Assembly: GCF_018812025.1 (NCBI RefSeq)
Contig: NC_063045.1
Location: forward strand, 56,307,457 to 56,371,456
DNA length: 64,000 nucleotides
Origin: Megalobrama amblycephala
Taxonomy: Eukaryota > Chordata > Actinopteri > Cypriniformes > Xenocyprididae
Direction: 5' to 3'
Part shown: positions 34,390-45,412 of the stretch, in pieces
Layout of the letters: each line of letters opens with the position of its first letter
How positions within the stretch are numbered: the stretch's first letter is position 1
The notes under the pieces: generated by a model
What the model was told of the DNA's origin: nothing
The model's input: the letters and a program-made list of their open reading frames with translations, nothing else
Database searches by the model: none
Made by a program: the position numbers and the translations under genes

Positions 34390-34790
34390 ATTTTTGCAAA
34401 AGCAATTTTATTGCCTTTGAAGGTAGTCTCTTCTGAGACTACCTTCAAAAATATTACTGTTTTTACTGTGTCAAAAATACAGTAAAAACAGTAATATTGT
34501 AAAATATTATTATAGTTTAAAATGACTATTTTCTATTTGAAAATAGTTGTTTAATATTATATTATATTATATTATATTATATTATATTATATTATATTAT
34601 ATTATATTATATTATATTATATTATATTATATTATATTATATTATATTTTGCATTCTTTTGATTAATAAAAGCATTTCTTTGAATTTTTTTTTAACATTA
34701 TAAATGTCTTTACTACCAATTTTGATCAATTTAATGCATCCTTGCTGAATAAAAGTTCTTCTTTTTTTACTGACCCCTTTTATTTTTGTA
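34390..34790 (+). mobile_element. Non-autonomous DNA transposon (same family as 59625), rearranged
   Basis: It shares GTAGTCTCTTCTG, AAAAATACAGTAAAAACAG, TAATATTGTAAAATATTATT and the downstream TTGATCAATTTAATGCATCC block with the other copies. It differs by twin perfect hairpins at 34416-34498 and by an expanded pentanucleotide tract at 34553-34648. Confidence 0.8.
34553..34648. repeat. (ATATT)n pentanucleotide microsatellite
   Basis: About 19 perfect ATATT units, probably expanded from the AATATTATT word normally present at this point in the host MITE. Confidence 0.97.
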
Positions 34791-37742
34791 TAAAATATGA
34801 ACTGGCATGTTCTTGTCAGGATTTTAGATTCACCCAGAATCCTTATTTAAATTTTATGTGAAGAAGGGAATTGATGACCTGCTGAAAATATAAGTGCATT
34901 TAAAAATGACAGACCAAAGAGATGCAGAAAAAAAAGCAGAGCAAAGTCAAAAGTGCAGGAACTTGAAGAAAACTTGAAAAGTGGCAAGAGATCAGAGTGG
35001 AACACTAAAACTCAGGGTCGTGAGCAGATGTATATCAGCAAAAGATGATGAACAATTTCACATCAAATATATTCATGAATGAAAGATGCCTGAATGAGAG
35101 AAAAAAAAGAAGAGACATAAAGAAAAGGCACATAGATTAATTAAGTATTTCTGCATTAAACCGTTCCTGAATGGCCTTGTCTCGAATGCTTTTAAATAAC
35201 ACTTCTGCTTGCCTGTTCAGAACACCTAAGTGCCTAGACACAGTAAAAGAGGCAAACAAACCGTTCTAAGGCCTGAAACATGCAGAAATATGTTGTTGTG
35301 GAATAGAAAGAAAATTTTAATCTTCAAAAAACGGCACAGCACAGCAATCTGGAGTACTTTATTCGAATAAAAATCAAGATAAAAAGAAATGTTTCACGTA
35401 CAGATGTTACACGTACACTGTTTATACAGATCTACGAAAACAACTAAAAAAAATATGCTGTATTACACTGCCAGGCCTGTAGATGGCAATGTCACTTTGC
35501 AAAGAAAAACTACGCACCTATGGACTGAATACGCAATACGCATGCGCATGACTTCACCGTTTTCACAAATTTGAGGTTTATAGTTTACACAGAGGCGATA
35601 ATATTATTTTCAAAAACGTGCACTTTAAAACCAGTTTTCAAAAGTTTGCATTTTTCAGCCCCCCAAAATGCCATTGTTTTGTAAATGAACATCCAAAACA
35701 CATGAAAAGTTTTTAGTTGAATATGGTGTTGTGTAAAAGCCCCCTAAGAAGAAGAGATTGAAGAAAATACAAAAAGTTATATTTTGCATAAATCTTTGCA
35801 TCTATTTTCATGAAAATTCACCCCACCCCGCCACCCTAATTTCTCAATTTCCCTTTGGTTAAAAATGTCTCAATCTTTTTTTTTTTTTTTTTTTTTTTTT
35901 GCATTGCATTACGCTATCGGAGGAGGGGTTTTTTTTTTTTTTTTTTTTTATTGTGGTAATCAGAATTTGGAGAAAATGTTCTTAATTTTAATGAAATGTT
36001 CAATTTTTTGTAATAAAAAACAAACAAAAAGCTTGCATCATAAGGTTTTTGTTGAAGATCAGACTAAAGGCCTAGGAGGAGTTCGAAAAAGTAGGTAAAA
36101 ATTGACAGAATTTGAAAGCAGAGACTTTGTATCACATCAAAAGTGACCTGCTCTGTCTTGTCTGTTGGCCCGTCATTGTCCTCTTTGCTCTGCAATGTTT
36201 TTTCAAAATAGACGTGTGGTGTGTCGCCAGTGTCAAATGTGTGAGAGTTGGCAGCCCTGCAAAATGTATTCTTTATAAGTAATTTTACCACCCAAAAACA
36301 TGAGGAAGTCTGGCTGACCGCCTACTCATTCAGATGATGAAATACTCCTCACTGCATTACTAACTCAAACCCTCCAGACCATTGCACCTGGACCTGAGAA
36401 AACACACCATAAACCTCTACCTCCTCACATCCCAACGCGAAATGAAAATTCAGTCCACGAGGCACAATTCCCAATACAGAGCTTCACTCTTCTCCAACAC
36501 TGAATCAATTCATCTCCACAGCTGGAAAAACACCATACCAATTACAGAAGCCATCCACAGCACGTCTGCTGACACTGAGCCATGCCGTCAAGCTACGGGG
36601 ATGATCTTAGCGACAAGCTCAAGACTAAATAGGCATCTGTGCATGCAGCCGCACATATCGAAGACTTGTTTCTGGCCCCTCAAAGCCCGGGAGTAAAGGA
36701 ATTGACATGTCGGTCCCTGAAAAGGTGGCATAAAATTAAATGTGTTCAGCGATGATGCAGGACACTGTTGGGTTTCAAACTGGAAGTGGATGAAATTGAG
36801 TTTGAGTGTGTGTTGACATTATTGGCTATGAACAGTAAGATAAGATACACACAGTACACAACATATGACATATACTGCAGCAAAATTATATGCTAGTATG
36901 CTATTACTTCTCTTTTATTCAAGTTAGTTTGATTTTAGCCTGTTTCTGTTTGGGTTCTTATGTAAGTCATCATCTGAAGCCTACGAACGCCTCAAGATAC
37001 TGTACTGCAGTAATAGCCAGCATTATGCAACTTAGTTGCATTTGTCCATCCCCTTTGTCCTCATTTCTTGCTTCTTTCACAGATTTAAAAAATCATTCTG
37101 CAGGTCCGAACTGCCAGATGGAGTTTCAGGCCCTGTTTCCACCTGGTATTAAGATGCGTTTTGGTCGATCGGATCACAGGTGGATGCCTCTGAATACAGA
37201 TGTAAAACGGGTGTAAAACGTTTTGTGCTTGTCCACTTTCAACCACTTCCAGAGGTAGTCGAAAACGCATTTGACCGGATTGCTTTCATAGTGGAAACTC
37301 TCATATGATTAAATGTGTTCAAACAGCGCAAGAGACCGCCTACTCTCCGCCTACTGACCTAATGCGTAAACATTATGGGAACTTCACTAGCCAGATGGGA
37401 TGTGGGTCGGCCGAAGACCCAAGTTTGGTATGAAGATGAAAAATGTACCAAGCACAATGTTCTCTCGCCATTCCTGATCTCTAACACACTAAAGGCCTTA
37501 GAGTCTGATTTCTAACACACTAAAATTCTAATGATTTGCATAACTGTACTAAAGTTTTATTTCCCCAAATAAATGATTATGTGTTCCCTTTTGACACTAC
37601 CAAAACAATGATGTCAGTACCGAAACAGTCACAACCAAAACTTGGAGTTTCAGTTGTGACAATTTTAGATACTTTTGAGCCTAGCTCAAAGATGCTAATC
37701 AGTACGCGGTTACTTAGCACAGTTCAGTTGTACACTAGAAAT
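34791..37742. other. Unassigned sequence with poly-T tracts and a MITE fragment
   Basis: Poly-T runs lie at 35876-35900 and 35929-35950. A probable transposon fragment at 37125-37390 has GGCCCTGTTTCCACCTGG and TTAAGATGCGTTTTGG, recognised as a repeated teleost sequence, but no second end is clear. A 104-codon frame at 36382-36696 has no recognisable motif. No host gene is identified. Confidence 0.4.
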
Positions 37743-38490
37743 TGAAATCTACAGGTAACGCTTGTTAGTCAGTGTGACCTTTTGTAGTACAACTTTTAAC
37801 CCTAAGATTATTCAGGTAGGGTAAGGTTGGTCAAATCTAGCCTAAACCATAAGTACTCACCAGCCAGCAAGTTGAAGTCCTTCTGGAATGACGTAAAGAT
37901 TACCTTGTGGTTGTTCTTTATTGAGGCTCAGTTTGTAGTTATAAGTAAGTCTCACGTAAGGCAATCGTAACAATAAAATATCTCTTTTATTGGTTACAAT
38001 ACAACACAGTTTATGCAGAATAAAACAAAATCAAACCTAAATCAGCTTAAGCTAAAAAGCTCTATAACCTAGCTTTATCCAGCAATATTGGAGATGCTGT
38101 TAAGCGGAATCAGGTGTCCTTCTACGCCTAACGCAGGCAGCATCCGAGGAGGCCTTTTACTCCTCAGATTTTTAAAATACTTTTTGGGAAATTTCAGCTT
38201 CATATTACTCATCAGTTGATCAATGCCTTGTATGATGTATAGGCATATCAGTCTCTTTTGTCTTCTTCTAGCACTCTTCCCCTTCTTCACTGAAGTTTTT
38301 GTCTGGCTCACCTCTGCTTGAGGTTGCAACATGCTCTCTTCATCCTTATTGGTACACTTTGTGGTTGGTTACAAACATCAAACTCAAAAACCTAACTTTC
38401 ACAACTGTTGCTTAGTCATCTTATCTTATAACAAACAAAGGAAGTATTGCAGTTCCTTAATTTCAGAATCATTCAAGCATATAAGGCCTT
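37743..38490. repeat. Dispersed repeat, long copy
   Basis: From TTGAAATCTACAGGTAACGC to GGCCTTAACTT, this matches 40917-41355 in order, including the AGCTCTATAACCTAGCTTTA and TCCAGCAATATTGGAGATGC blocks. This copy has about 310 bp (38125-38435) absent from the other. A 85-codon minus-strand frame at 38075-38332 with a basic KKGKSARRRQKR stretch lies partly in that extra part and is not recognised. The ATAA in GCATATAAGGCC near 38480 corresponds to the TTAA insertion site of the element at 41356-42430. Confidence 0.8.
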
Positions 38491-38657
38491 AACTTCAACA
38501 TAAAAACTACATTTTTTTGGAATAACACCCAAAAAAGTTTGTTTACTTGCAGAAAAAAAGGTGTTACGTAATGACGTTCCTGAAAGTCACACACAGATTT
38601 TCAGACTTTTGAACACATTTACCTCAAAATGATGGGCCTATCTACTCACCATGTAGC

Positions 38658-38694
<37 letters not shown>

Positions 38695-38783
38695 CATAGG
38701 AATATTTCCTGATCATAAATGTAGGGGTGTGGTTAAAATCTAAAACATACACTGTTTCGGTAGTGACATGAAAATGTGGGACA

Positions 38784-38821
<38 letters not shown>

Positions 38822-39469
38822 TAAAGTTTCATGATTTACAAAGAAAACATAAAATAATTATTTTTTTGAACTTCTCTTTTTTTAAAAAAAAAATCAAAAA
38901 GATATTTTTAAAAACAACAATGGAAAAAAAAATTGCTAATATCATTTTCATAAGTCGAAATTTAGGGGTTAGGGTTCGGGACAGCCACCTACCAATTGAA
39001 AGAACCCAATAAATTATGATTTTATATATATTAAGCTTATGGATATTTTAAATATTATTGTGGCATTCAATAGATAATAGAAGGATCTTAGTTAACATCT
39101 AAGATTTGAATACTTTAATGCTTTTTAAATGTGTTTTTTGGTTGTGGGACAGCAGTTTGCACCAATTCTGTAGAATGGCCCATATATATATATAAATACA
39201 CACATTTACTTATACTTATACACACACACACACACACACACATATGCATACATATATATATATATTTAAACTCCTGCAGGAAGTAAAATGCTAATATACA
39301 GTTACAGTAAGCAGGTCCTGGGGGCCTGTGAATGGAAACATTTAATTCTCTTACACTGAACTAACTTCTTATTAATTCATGCATTGGCCATGAACAAATG
39401 ACAGTAAGTAATGTGCTTAATTAAAAAACATCTGCAGCTTATAATACAAACACCTTCACAGCACCTATG
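38491..39469. other. Unassigned sequence with simple repeats
   Basis: (GA)n lies at 38663-38691, poly-T at 38788-38818 and (CA)n at 39220-39243. No gene is recognised. Confidence 0.5.
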
Positions 39470-39870
39470 TACCTTGAAGATCGATCCAGACCGTGAGGGT
39501 CCTCTGCATCATTACAGTCACACAGCCGGTACTCAGCCGTCTTCAAATACCTCAGCATAGCGAGGACCGCGTCTACGTCTGTGTGATGACTGTCATTTTT
39601 TGAATCAGATGCATTGCTCTCTAATTACACTCATTAAGAGCGGTGAGCTCACAATCTCCCATTACGCCACAGAGAGCAGGGATCTCATTGCGCCTCATTA
39701 TCATTATGGCTGCTTGTGTTACTGCCTTTGATTCCAATAATATCACTCTCAGGGGCTTCAAGATAACCTGGACGCCCTGTGGGAGATACTGTCCGATGAA
39801 CCATACGGCAAAATCAACACATGAACCATTTTCCAAGTGCAGTCCCATGAATCTTTCACTTTTTTAAAGA
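39470..39870. other. Single-copy, GC-balanced block; possible conserved non-coding element
   Basis: This block has no transposon ends and no tandem structure, and contains homeodomain-like CTCTAATTACACTCATTA at 39619-39637. Open frames run through it on both strands (75 codons on the minus strand from 39848), without recognisable motifs. Its complexity contrasts with neighbouring AT-rich sequence. This is a candidate only; conservation cannot be seen from one sequence. Confidence 0.25.
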
Positions 39871-40475
39871 GCAAACCAAAAAAAGTAAACTAAATGTGCA
39901 CAAGTAAAATATTTGATTGTTCACATTAAACAAAAACTGAATAAAGCATAATACTCAACTAATATAGTTTAAAAAAAAATAAAATAAATAAAAATACAAT
40001 AAACTTACATTGAAATGAACTCTTTTGACCTAGCAAGCACCCAAGCCCCTTAGCAACTGCATTGTGGCACTGACTTTTGCATGGGTAAGCACAGCTTATA
40101 TTTTCTTCAGGAAAGTAGGCATTTATAACTGTACATCCATGCACAGTTTTGACAGACATATTGAAAATAACATTAGGACGACGATATGAAGAAAAACTTT
40201 TATGGAGAGATACAGAAAAGCACATCATTTATTTCACAGCCCTCTTTGCCTCTGCCAGCTCAGCACTATGAGGGGGAAAAATTGTGTTTTGAAAGATTTT
40301 TCAAGCTAGGAGAACATTCGCCTGTCTCGCCTGCTGTCTCATATTGAACTATTGCTGATATAAAAGATTTGATGCCTTTTTCCCCTCCTTAATCAGTCGA
40401 TTTTACTGTCAGTCCAACCCAAACTCATTGTAGGCTGCGACGTACAGTATAATTTACATCTTCACACTTTCTTTG
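39871..40475. other. Unassigned sequence
   Basis: No gene or repeat end is recognised. Confidence 0.45.
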
Positions 40476-40916
40476 TTAAAGCTGCAGTCCGTAATTTTTT
40501 TTGGTTAAAAAAAATTTTGGTCAATTTTTGAGCAAGTACATAACCAACCAGTGTTCAAAACTATCTCCTTACCTTAGCCCGATTCACAACAGTAAGCTTG
40601 TAATAATGTTTTATAATAAAATTGGTACTGGTGGGTTTCCATGGGAAATTCAAGCATGCAGCCGTTCGTCTTTGCGTCATTATATCACATCTGTAAACAG
40701 AAGAAGGAGTCCCAGCTAGTAGGCTATATCATGTGAGGATGCTGCTGGTAGCAGATCATTTATAACCTGTTCTCACAGCAGCTGGAATAATTAAACATAT
40801 CATTTTGATGGTGGATTGTAATCCAGAAAGATCCAAATGACAATCATCAGTGACAACTGGAGATTCACCCGTAGTCAAAAGCAAAAGACTTCGGAGACTG
40901 CGGAGTGGCTGCAGAA

Positions 40917-41355
40917 ATTGAAATCTACAGGTAATGCTTGTTAGTCGGTGTGACCTTTTATAGTACACCTTTTAACCCTAGGATTATTCAGGTAGGGTAA
41001 GGTTAGTCAAATCTAGCCTAAACCATAAAGTACTTATCAGCAGGCAGGTTGAAGTCCTTCAGGAATGATGTAAAGACTACCTTGTGGTTGTTCTTTATTA
41101 AAGCTCAGTTTGTAGTTATAAATAAAGTCTAGGCAATCGTAACAATAAAATATCTCTTTTTTGGTTACAATACAAAGCAGTTAATGCAAAATAAAAGAAA
41201 ATAAAACTTAAATCAGCTTAAGCTAAAAAGCTCTATAACCTAGCTTTATCCAGCAATATTGGAGATGCTGTCAAGCGCCCCTCATTAGGGTATCAGGTGT
41301 CCTTCTAATACAAAGGAAGTATTGCAGTTACTTAATTTCATAATCATTCAAGCAT
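40917..41355. repeat. Dispersed repeat, short copy, inside the TTAA element
   Basis: It matches 37743-38480 with one internal deletion of about 310 bp. It resumes for about 11 bp (GGCCTTAACTT) at 42431 after the inserted TTAA element. Confidence 0.8.
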
Positions 41356-42430
41356 TTAAAGGGTTAGTTCACCCAAAAATGAAAATTAGGTCATTAATGA
41401 CTCACCCTCATGTCGTTCCAAACCCGTAAGACCTCCGTTGATCTTCGGAACACAGTTTAAGATATTTTAGATTTAGTCCTAGAGCTTTCTGTCCCTCTAT
41501 TGAAAATGTATGTACGGTATACTGTCCATGTCCAGAAAGGTAATAAAAACATCATCAAAGTAGTCCATGTGACATCAGTGGGTTAGTTAGAATTTGTTGA
41601 AGCATCGAAAATACATTTTGGTCCAAAAATAACAAAAACTACGACTTTATTCAGCATTGTATTCTCTTCCGGGTCTGTTGTCAATCCGCGTTCACGACTC
41701 CGCAGTGACGCTGCTGATGTGTTATCCGGTGCGCCCGAGCTTCGTTTACAGTCTGAGGGAGACGCACGCTGTAAACAAAACAACCTTCGCAAACATGTCT
41801 AAGGATTTTGACACAGAGGAAGACTTGCATTTTTTTGCTCAGCCATATTTATTTGAACCCGAATACACGGACGAAGAACTAAGCGCGATGGAAGAAGCTC
41901 CTACTAAGCAGCAACCGCTGTCACAAGCTTCGGAAAGGCAAAGAGCAATGGAGACCTGGTGGTGTAAATGTCTTCATTGCCACACGATGCCTACAGAACT
42001 GGAGAGCTTGTGCTGCACCGAATGGGACGTAGTAATGCCGCAGCTGGAACATGTGGAACATTCAGCAGATGAGATTACGTCAGCAGCGTCACTGCGGAGT
42101 CGTGAACGCGGATTGACAACAGACCCGGAAGAGAAGACAATGCTGAATAAAGTCGTAGTTTTTGTTATTTTTGGACCAAAATGTATTTCCGATGCTTCAA
42201 AAAATTCTAACTAACCCACTGATGTCACATGGACTACTTTGATGATGTTTTTATTACCTTTCTGGACATGGACGGTATACCGTACATACATTTTCAATGG
42301 AGGGACAGACTAAATCTAAAATATCTTAAACTGTGTTCTGAAGATGAACGGAGGTCTTACGGGTTTGGAACGACATGAGGGTGAGTCATTAATGACATAA
42401 TTTTCATTTTTGGGTGAACTAACCCTTTAA
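41356..42430 (+). mobile_element. TTAA fold-back element (AGGGTTAGTTCACCC family), copy B, carrying a coding core
   Basis: TTAA (41356-41359) plus AGGGTTAGTTCACCC on the left mirrors GGGTGAACTAACCCT plus TTAA (42427-42430). Arms of about 350-361 bp (41356-41716 and 42081-42430) are nearly identical inverted copies, for example CATGTCGTTCCAAACCCGTA against its complement. The 364-bp core is unique and contains most of a zinc-binding-type open frame. A diverged paralogue of the target, near 38473, has GCATATAAGGCC where this copy has GCAT, TTAA, element, TTAA, GGCC, which supports a TTAA duplication. No transposase. Confidence 0.92.
41795..42214 (+). CDS. P2RX7_C (ballast)-like partial domain ORF inside a transposable element
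   Basis: An uninterrupted 139-codon frame starts at an ATG with A at -3 (AAACATGT). Order of features: acidic DFDTEEDLHFF, then AQPYLFEPEYTDEEL, a Gln-rich linker, then WWCKCLHCHTMPTELE with LCCTEWD. The spacing C-x-C-x2-C ... MPT ... CC-x-EWD is the zinc-ligand pattern of the P2X7 intracellular ballast domain and its fish relatives. The C-terminal half of that domain is absent; the last roughly 45 residues are translated from the right arm. The frame is open upstream to 41657 without a better start. Whether it is expressed is unknown. It may be a captured exon fragment rather than a functional gene. Confidence 0.6.
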   Translation: MSKDFDTEEDLHFFAQPYLFEPEYTDEELSAMEEAPTKQQPLSQASERQRAMETWWCKCLHCHTMPTELESLCCTEWDVVMPQLEHVEHSADEITSAASLRSRERGLTTDPEEKTMLNKVVVFVIFGPKCISDASKNSN

Positions 42431-42564
42431 GGCCTTAACTTAAAATCAGGAAAATAACAACATTGAAACACGTACATAGCAATATCAATATTTCCAATTC
42501 CAACTGCAATTACAGGTTCAAACAGACATGACGACAAAAAGGCACTTACGGACTGCAGCTTTAA

Positions 42565-43485
42565 TGAATATAATGAATAGGTTTGTGTGCTCTCAGCTAG
42601 AAAACAAATGATCAGGTCACAATAAGACCTAATCATGTTTAAAGGGATAGTTGTTCCAAAAATTCAGTCATCATGTTCTAAACTTGAGTTTCTTTTTTCT
42701 GTTGAACACATAAAAAAAAAATTAAATTGAAAATTGTCATTTTGACCCCCTCTACAAAATAGCAGATTACTCAGTAAATATACATCTGTGACATTTAATA
42801 TTGTAACTTTCATCACTATTTATGTTTGTCTTTCACAAAAAAAAAAAAAAAGTTTACAAAACCAAAAAATTGATTTGATTTGGTTGATTTGACACAGAAT
42901 GACCCAGGAGCAAACTAACACAAAACCACATTAAACAAAGAGGATACTGGACAATGAAACAAAGGAACCTGAGGGCTTAATTAAGGTAAAACAGAACAGA
43001 ACAGGTGCAGGAACTAATTAACTACCAGAGAGACTAATAACAATCAAGAATACAGGCAAAATGGGAAAACAGAACCAAAACACAATGAAACTAAACAGAC
43101 ATAAAACTACACATTACAGGTGCTGCACAAGTCCTGACCAAACAAGAGAGAAGAGATGGAGACGGATAGGAGAGTAGAAATGTAGCTCTCCAATAACCCA
43201 TCATGCTTCTCACTTATATACAATGCTGCGGCTCACCACCAGCCACTTCAAACAATGAAATCTGTACATTAGTGCAAAGTTTAGCAGAATTCCCTATTTA
43301 GAAAGGCTCAAAAGCAGCTAGTCACATACTTGCATGACATTATCTGCTGCATTTTACAATAATGGCTTGAGAAAAGTGGGCAGGGATGGTCGCTGCAGTT
43401 GGACATAGAAAACATGATGACATCTGAAGTGCTTCTTTAGTGCATGATCGGAAGAAGGGAAATGGATGGGTAATTGGATGTTGTT
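42565..43485. other. Unassigned sequence
   Basis: An A-run lies at about 42837-42850. No gene is recognised. Confidence 0.45.
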
Positions 43486-43782
43486 TTGCATGTGTTTGTG
43501 GTTTTATTGCCCATGGATGGTGTGCAGCCACACACAAAGCAGCACAGCAAAAGCAGATAAACGTACTGTGGTAATATGCAGAATTCAGGTAAATTGGGTA
43601 ATTTTTGTCACCGAGATAAGTGGCAAAAAGTGGCCCAATTTACATGACGTACATGTAAATTTAAGATTCACGAGATGATCTCACACCATCCATCCACAGG
43701 ACAGAGCAGTATAGAGATGCTTCTGCAGAGTGTGAGTGTATATTGAGCTTCCTGCCACAGGGAGAATGATTGCACTTATACG
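43486..43782 (+). repeat. 300-bp duplicated block, copy 1
   Basis: From TGCATGTGTTTGTGGTTTTA to GAATGATTGCACTTATA, this is matched nearly base for base at 46608-46905 in the same orientation, 3.1 kb away. It contains GGCAAAAAGTGGCCCAATTT. No protein is evident. Confidence 0.88.
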
Positions 43783-44203
43783 ACTCCCTCCTGTATCAAT
43801 GCAACACTCATTTCCATACTGACCTGTATGAAGCTGAAACAACATTTCCAATGTTTCCCATAAGGTTTATTCCAACAGAATATATTCCCTGTGATGAAGT
43901 CAGTGTAGAATTTGTTACAGTAAACCACAATTCCTCTTTTTTCTTGATTAAACCAGTTCCCTTGATAGTAGCGATGGTGCAAAAAAACAACAACAGAATC
44001 AGAAAAAAAGTACAGGGTTATTAAAGTTCACCACAACTACAACCATAAAAAAGGACATTCCTTCATATAAAATAACTTATTTTCATTAATTTACACTACA
44101 TAACTTTTTACCCTCTGGTGGTTAAAAAACAAAACTGCATGCATTTTGCAAAAGAACATTGTTTTGGTTGTGCTTTGGCTGTGCGGATGAATATGACCCT
44201 TTA
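43783..44203. other. Unassigned sequence
   Basis: An 84-codon frame at 43770-44024 has no recognisable motif. Nothing else is seen. Confidence 0.4.
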
Positions 44204-45137
44204 CAATAGATCAGTGGTTCCCAAACTTTTTAGCATGGAGTACCCCCTGAAGGCATCACCATCACACTCCGACTGCAGTCACACCTTTACAATTAAAGGG
44301 ACAATATTTGCCCCCTAAATTGATTTTCCAGTGCATTTTTTACCTTTATGAATAACTTTATAAAAAAAATAATATTTTAAATAAAAATGTTCAATAGAGA
44401 AATATGCAATGATGGTAAAACGAAGTGATACTTTTAAATATTAAACTAAAACTGCCAGTAGGTGACAGCAAGTCACTGTTTTTATGAGTGAGTCATTGAG
44501 TCATTCATTCAGTAACAAAGCAAGTGGCTGTGAATGAATCATTGAATCGACTCTCACAATTCGTTCAAAGCCGCAGAATTGTTCGCGAAACACAGACGTG
44601 TGTTGTAGTTCTGCTGTGGTTTTTGTTATTATTTCATTGCAAAATAGAGTAAATACTGGCAGTACTGTGTTTAAAATGTACGTTTTGTTTTTTGACCTGT
44701 TGTATAATAATGCATGTTTGCAGTCATGTGGATATTTGGGAACAATTGCATTCTTGCTCGTTATCATCATTAAATACAAGAACTCACACAAGGTATGTTT
44801 TTGTACCGGAGAAAGTTTGAGTCTTAAATCGAAATTAATTCATTATCTGTGTCTATATTTGTTCTTCATGCGAGTAAATCCCCACTTTTACAAAGGTGCA
44901 TTGTCGAGAACGACAGTAATATAGCACGATTTAAGGCAGCAGATTCAGCACGCAATCTATCATATGCATGCTGCTTGTGTGGATACAGTCATTTTTGACT
45001 GCAAATGATGAGGTAATTTGATTAAATGATTTACGACAATTATTTTAAGGTAGAGTTAAATGAACTACTGAGCATTTTGTTCGCGTACCCCCTGTTGTCA
45101 CCTCACGTACCCCAGTTTGGGAACCACTACAATAGAT
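44204..45137. mobile_element. Non-autonomous hAT element with perfect 8-bp target duplication
   Basis: CAGTGGTTCCCAAACTTTTT at 44212 is inverted at the right end (CCAGTTTGGGAACCACTA, ending 45129). CAATAGAT occurs immediately outside both ends (44204-44211 and 45130-45137). The TIR and 8-bp duplication are diagnostic of hAT. The 918-bp interior holds a hydrophobic 108-codon frame (44598-44924) that is not a transposase. Confidence 0.93.
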
Positions 45138-45412
45138 AATGCTTTACAATTATGGCAATTTATGTGTTCAATAAAATACCATACTCATCTGTTGAGTAAT
45201 AAAAAAAACACCTTATCTGAAAAGCCAAACCAATGTTGATTCTTGTTTTATTACGAACTCTGTCATATTCTCTTTTTGCCAGCAGACTCTCCTCTGTTCA
45301 CAGTTTGTTTAAATCGGGTGATTCCCTGGAGGTTGGAGATTTAGCTGCTCCATGACAAACTTCCTCACTCATTTTTACAACTAAGCTATGCCACTCCCAC
45401 GCCACACACGCG
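45138..45412. other. Unassigned sequence
   Basis: Nothing recognised. Confidence 0.4.

Larger units (their letters stand above)
40476..42564. mobile_element. TTAA element (AGCTGCAGTCCGTAA ends), outermost of a three-level nest
   Basis: TTAA at 40476-40479 followed by AGCTGCAGTCCGTAA pairs with TTACGGACTGCAGCT then TTAA at 42561-42564. Its own sequence is about 40480-40915 plus 42460-42560. Between these lies a second repeat (40917 onward), itself interrupted by the 41356-42430 element. No transposase is visible. Confidence 0.85.

Noticed and set aside
38075..38332. Basic 85-codon minus-strand frame as a nuclear protein
   Set aside because: It is confined to one copy of a dispersed repeat and partly deleted in the other; no motif beyond a lysine/arginine stretch.
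37743..38490. Solo LTR interpretation of the dispersed repeat
   Set aside because: TG...CA-like ends can be picked out, but no target duplication, primer site or paired LTR was found.
44598..44924. Hydrophobic 108-codon frame as a membrane protein
   Set aside because: It lies inside the hAT element, uses AT-rich composition that yields Leu/Ile/Phe by chance, and has no recognised family.
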